NCBI GenBank assembly: GCA_013331575.1 | Contig: DUGD01000097.1 | Coordinates: forward strand, 12,109 to 27,260 | DNA from: Candidatus Woesearchaeota archaeon | GTDB taxonomy: Archaea; Nanobdellota; Nanobdellia; Woesearchaeales; UBA525 | DNA: 15,152 nt | Reading direction: 5' to 3' | Shown: in pieces, positions 12,829 through 15,152 of the stretch | Layout: each line of letters opens with the position of its first letter | How positions within the stretch are numbered: the stretch's first letter is position 1 | The notes under the pieces: generated by a model | Seen by the model: only the letters and a program-made list of their open reading frames with translations | Databases searched by the model: none | What the model was told of the DNA's origin: nothing | Position numbers and translations under genes: made by a program

Positions 12829-13467
12829 TCACTGTATTGCCCGTGCAGTGAGCGCGAAAAGCGCCTCATAGAGCCTATCGATGTTGTCGCCATTTTTCGC
12901 GCTGATACCGAGAAGATCGTGCTCGGGGAACGCGGCACGGATACGATCGATATCAGCACGTTTGAGATCGATCTTGTTCGCTACGACAAGAAGCGGCGTC
13001 TTGCGGGCCGTGAGATGCTCTAGCAGCGTCGCATTCACCTGGTTGTACGGTTCTTTCGTGCTATCAAGCACCACAAGCACGCAATCGACATTGTCGAGCC
13101 ACTCGATGCTCTGGATGACCCCTGCAGTCGCCTCTTTGGCACGTTGCTTCGCCTCTTCGTCACCCATGCCTTCACGCGTGAAATCACGATAATCTATGCG
13201 CGTCGCAATACCAGGAGTATCCGCGAGCGAGAATGATATGGTCTGCCCCGCTTGGTTTTTGATGGTGATACGCTCCTTAGTACGCACTTCGCGGGTCTCA
13301 TGCGCAATCTTGCTCGTGCTTCCCATCTCCTCGCCGAGCCAATCGGCGCAGATGCGGTTGGCGAGCGTTGTCTTGCCGCTATTGGGCGGACCGTACACTC
13401 CGAGGCGCAGATGACCGCGTCTGAAGAGTCTCCGCCATAACCGTCGGAAAAAACCGATGAATGTCAT
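12829..13467 (-). CDS. arvA: OapA/ArvA-like small GTPase
   Basis: Encodes 212 residues. The G boxes are GPPNSGKT (26-33), HETRE (about 56-60, G2 region), DTPG (83-86), NKID (164-167) and SAK (189-191). The stretches IDYRDF and VVLDSTKEPYNQVN fit the Era-like archaeal GTPases encoded with an OapC/ArvC zinc ribbon. The N-terminus, MTFIGFFRRLWRRLFRRG, alternates aromatic and arginine residues and could be an amphipathic membrane-binding helix. Established knowledge, as I recall it: the haloarchaeal homologue drives vesicle budding. TATATAAA (13492-13499) lies at leaderless distance from ATG 13467. The partner ArvB (DUF2073) is not between this gene and arvC, nor elsewhere in the window. Confidence 0.88.
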   Translation of the reverse strand: MTFIGFFRRLWRRLFRRGHLRLGVYGPPNSGKTTLANRICADWLGEEMGSTSKIAHETREVRTKERITIKNQAGQTISFSLADTPGIATRIDYRDFTREGMGDEEAKQRAKEATAGVIQSIEWLDNVDCVLVVLDSTKEPYNQVNATLLEHLTARKTPLLVVANKIDLKRADIDRIRAAFPEHDLLGISAKNGDNIDRLYEALFALTARAIQ

Positions 13468-13491
13468 GTGGGAGGACTGCCACCCCGACGA

Positions 13492-13499
13492 TTTATATA
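13492..13499 (-). promoter_or_regulatory. TATA box of the GTPase operon
   Basis: Minus-strand TATATAAA is centred about 28 bases before ATG 13467, fitting a leaderless transcript for the GTPase/zinc-ribbon pair. Confidence 0.6.
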
Positions 13500-13571
13500 A
13501 TTTCCGGTGTGTACTCATCGCGCAGGGAAGACGATGCGCCGGGGAGATACAATCGGCGCACTACCGGAGCA

Positions 13572-14870
13572 TCAACTCTTTCTGACAGCCACAAGCTCTA
13601 AGTCCCACAACATGTTCACTGGCAAAAGCATCCCTTTCTTCTCATACCCTTTGCTGACAATAGGCACCCAACCATGATCAACATCGTAGTAGAAATACCA
13701 TGCTTCATTGAACCAATCGTTCGGGTCTTTATTGAAATAAGTCGTCTCATTGAACAAATAGACCGCCACAGAGGCATCGTGAGTGAATTCGGCAGCAGCG
13801 GTGCCATTGAGCACTTCACGCCGCACGGTCGATTCTTCATCGATACCGGGCAACTCAGAGAGCACATCGCAATCTTTTCCGTGCGTTATCGCTATCGTAG
13901 TACGAGTGTTATCCACCGAATTCGCTTCACCGAGAGTGTCTTTCTCATCGTACCACACATGCCCCGGGCTAGTTATCTGGAGACGGGAATCAGCATAGAA
14001 ATTGTAAGTATCATTGTACACTAGTTGCCCGTCAGCCCAGGTGAACACGTCATCGATTCGTTCGCACCAAGGCGGAGCGTCAGGGTCATTAGTATAGAGG
14101 TGATGAACAGTGAACACGTCTCCCACCGCCCACGGTTCGTTGATTATTATCTCATAACTCTTCGCCTCATTGTTGTAGTAGACGAGTTCCTTGCCAACCG
14201 CACTAGGCCACATCACTCTCGCATCGAAAGGATGAAATGTGTATGCACAGTCACTGCAGAGGCCACCCACAGGTATCGGGCTGTTCATCCCATCGCAGAG
14301 CATCTGACGGTTCGCAAGACCATACCACTCGCAGGATTCTATGCCACCACAGACGCCATCACCGCACGTCACCACCGGAGCCACATAATCACAATCCACG
14401 CAAGTAAACCCTATACGCTCCGAGAGATTACCGTCAGGAAGCAACTCTACATCCTTGGTGATCGCATACAGATAACCCGGAGAGAACTCACCATCGATCG
14501 CTCCATCAAGCGTAACATTGACGGGAAGGAAGACGACATATTCGTCGAGCGAACCGACCTCGCCACCGCCACCGTCCACCGGAGCAACTCGTTGAATGGA
14601 TAGCTCGACACCGTCAACGAGGTGAACTGCGTATTCATCCCCAGCGACATTGGACGGCAGCGAGAATTCACGACGATATCCGCTGCGCACCTGTTGCGCA
14701 AGTCGGACCTCTTGTACTAAAAGATCGCTCACGAACGATATCTCGAAGTAGTATTGCTGTTGCTTGAACGAGGCGCTGCGTTCCTGGATAACAAGAAAAA
14801 ACGCCGTGAAGACAAAAAGCATGAACCCGACAAGGACGAGGAATTCAACGGCGGTTTGTGCACGACGCAT
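13572..14870 (-). CDS. Pilin-like surface protein with class III signal peptide
   Basis: Encodes 432 residues. The N-terminus MRRAQTAVEFLVLVGFMLFV is a class III (archaellin/pilin type) signal: two arginines, predicted cleavage before Gln5, Glu at mature position 5 and a hydrophobic helix. An archaeal prepilin peptidase (PibD-like) would process it and the helix would pack into a filament or anchor it. The large ectodomain has a cysteine-rich segment (about 157-208, including CVDC, CGDGVCGGIESC and CSDC) and several N-glycosylation sequons (NVT, NLS, NDT, NGT, NET). It is far longer than a major pilin, so a minor pilin, tip or surface-anchored protein is likely. It starts four bases after the end of an upstream secreted-type frame. 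Confidence 0.85.
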   Translation of the reverse strand: MRRAQTAVEFLVLVGFMLFVFTAFFLVIQERSASFKQQQYYFEISFVSDLLVQEVRLAQQVRSGYRREFSLPSNVAGDEYAVHLVDGVELSIQRVAPVDGGGGEVGSLDEYVVFLPVNVTLDGAIDGEFSPGYLYAITKDVELLPDGNLSERIGFTCVDCDYVAPVVTCGDGVCGGIESCEWYGLANRQMLCDGMNSPIPVGGLCSDCAYTFHPFDARVMWPSAVGKELVYYNNEAKSYEIIINEPWAVGDVFTVHHLYTNDPDAPPWCERIDDVFTWADGQLVYNDTYNFYADSRLQITSPGHVWYDEKDTLGEANSVDNTRTTIAITHGKDCDVLSELPGIDEESTVRREVLNGTAAAEFTHDASVAVYLFNETTYFNKDPNDWFNEAWYFYYDVDHGWVPIVSKGYEKKGMLLPVNMLWDLELVAVRKS

Positions 14871-14874
14871 ATTC

Positions 14875-15152
14875 TCACGACACCGATTCGCACAATGTGA
14901 CGTTGCGGCCGGTAGAATCCAAGCGATATCTTGTCAATCCAGGATGAGGAGACCGCGCATCCGACGTATTTTGGCACAAGGTTATACGGGGCAGTTGGGT
15001 GGCATTGAGATTGGTCATCACCACAGCCGAGAAGAAGACCGCCTCAGCATCGCCGTACGGAGTATCTTACACGAAAACAAGCTCGCGGCCATCCGACTGC
15101 AACCATGCACCAGTCACCGTTTCGGGCATCACGAACTCGATAGTTTCACGCG
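14875..15152 (-). pseudogene. Secreted/pilin-like gene interrupted by an in-frame TAA
   Basis: Reading from the window edge (first whole codon at 15150-15148), the minus strand gives 27 residues (ETIEFVMPETVTGAWL, then ELVFV), a TAA (15069-15067), then 63 further open codons in the same frame to a TGA (14877-14875), four bases before the next ATG. The downstream part is protein-like: DTPYGDAEAVFFSAVV, sequons NAT, NTS and NVT, and GLTRYRLDSTGRNVTLCE. Its style and operon position match secreted pilin-like proteins. Changing TAA to a Tyr codon would restore one frame. A nonsense mutation, sequencing error or recoding are all possible. The 5' end lies outside the window. Confidence 0.6.

Overview
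The window looks like a piece of an archaeal chromosome, most likely from a DPANN-type lineage (Woesearchaeota-like; this placement is inference). It encodes a TFS/RPB9-like transcript-cleavage factor, a eukaryotic-type (Ser/His) signal peptidase, pilin-like proteins with class III signal peptides, an Era-like GTPase next to an OapC/ArvC zinc ribbon, and a tandem Lrp-type regulator. Most first-in-operon genes have a TATA box centred about 25-28 bases before the start codon and no room for a leader, so they look leaderless. Internal or leadered genes carry GGTG-type Shine-Dalgarno sites.

Layout. 1-143: tail of an unrecognised gene. 166-962 (minus): two co-transcribed small membrane proteins. 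1104-2063: tandem Lrp/AsnC regulator behind two phased palindromes. 2154-2678 (minus): exported, possibly lipid-anchored protein, divergent from a winged-helix regulator (2788-3639) that has a strong dyad just before its ATG. 3623-4448 (minus): Nudix hydrolase and a MarR-like HTH protein. 4524-5150: no protein gene; 4892-5097 on the minus strand looks like a structured RNA of about 200 nt with its own promoter and T-run. 5220-5939: membrane-anchored protein. 6161-7271 (minus): TFS and signal peptidase I. 7416-8097: YunG-like protein and DUF167. 8098-8471: noncoding, with short direct repeats and a row of stem-loops. 8472-10460: P-loop/dCMP deaminase fusion divergent from thymidylate kinase, two steps of dTTP supply. 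10461-11092: structured noncoding DNA with a 25-codon leaderless gene (10697-10774, minus). 11093-13467 (minus): PepSY-like protein, metallophosphoesterase, zinc ribbon (ArvC) and small GTPase (ArvA). 13572-15152 (minus): pilin-like surface protein, preceded by a second secreted-type reading frame that is broken by one in-frame TAA.

The most noteworthy items are the candidate structured RNA at 4892-5097, the microprotein with a PCNA-binding-like motif, the in-frame stop in the terminal pilin-operon gene, the ArvA/ArvC pair with no ArvB between them, and several promoter dyads that suggest autoregulation. No tRNA, rRNA, CRISPR array or insertion sequence was seen.
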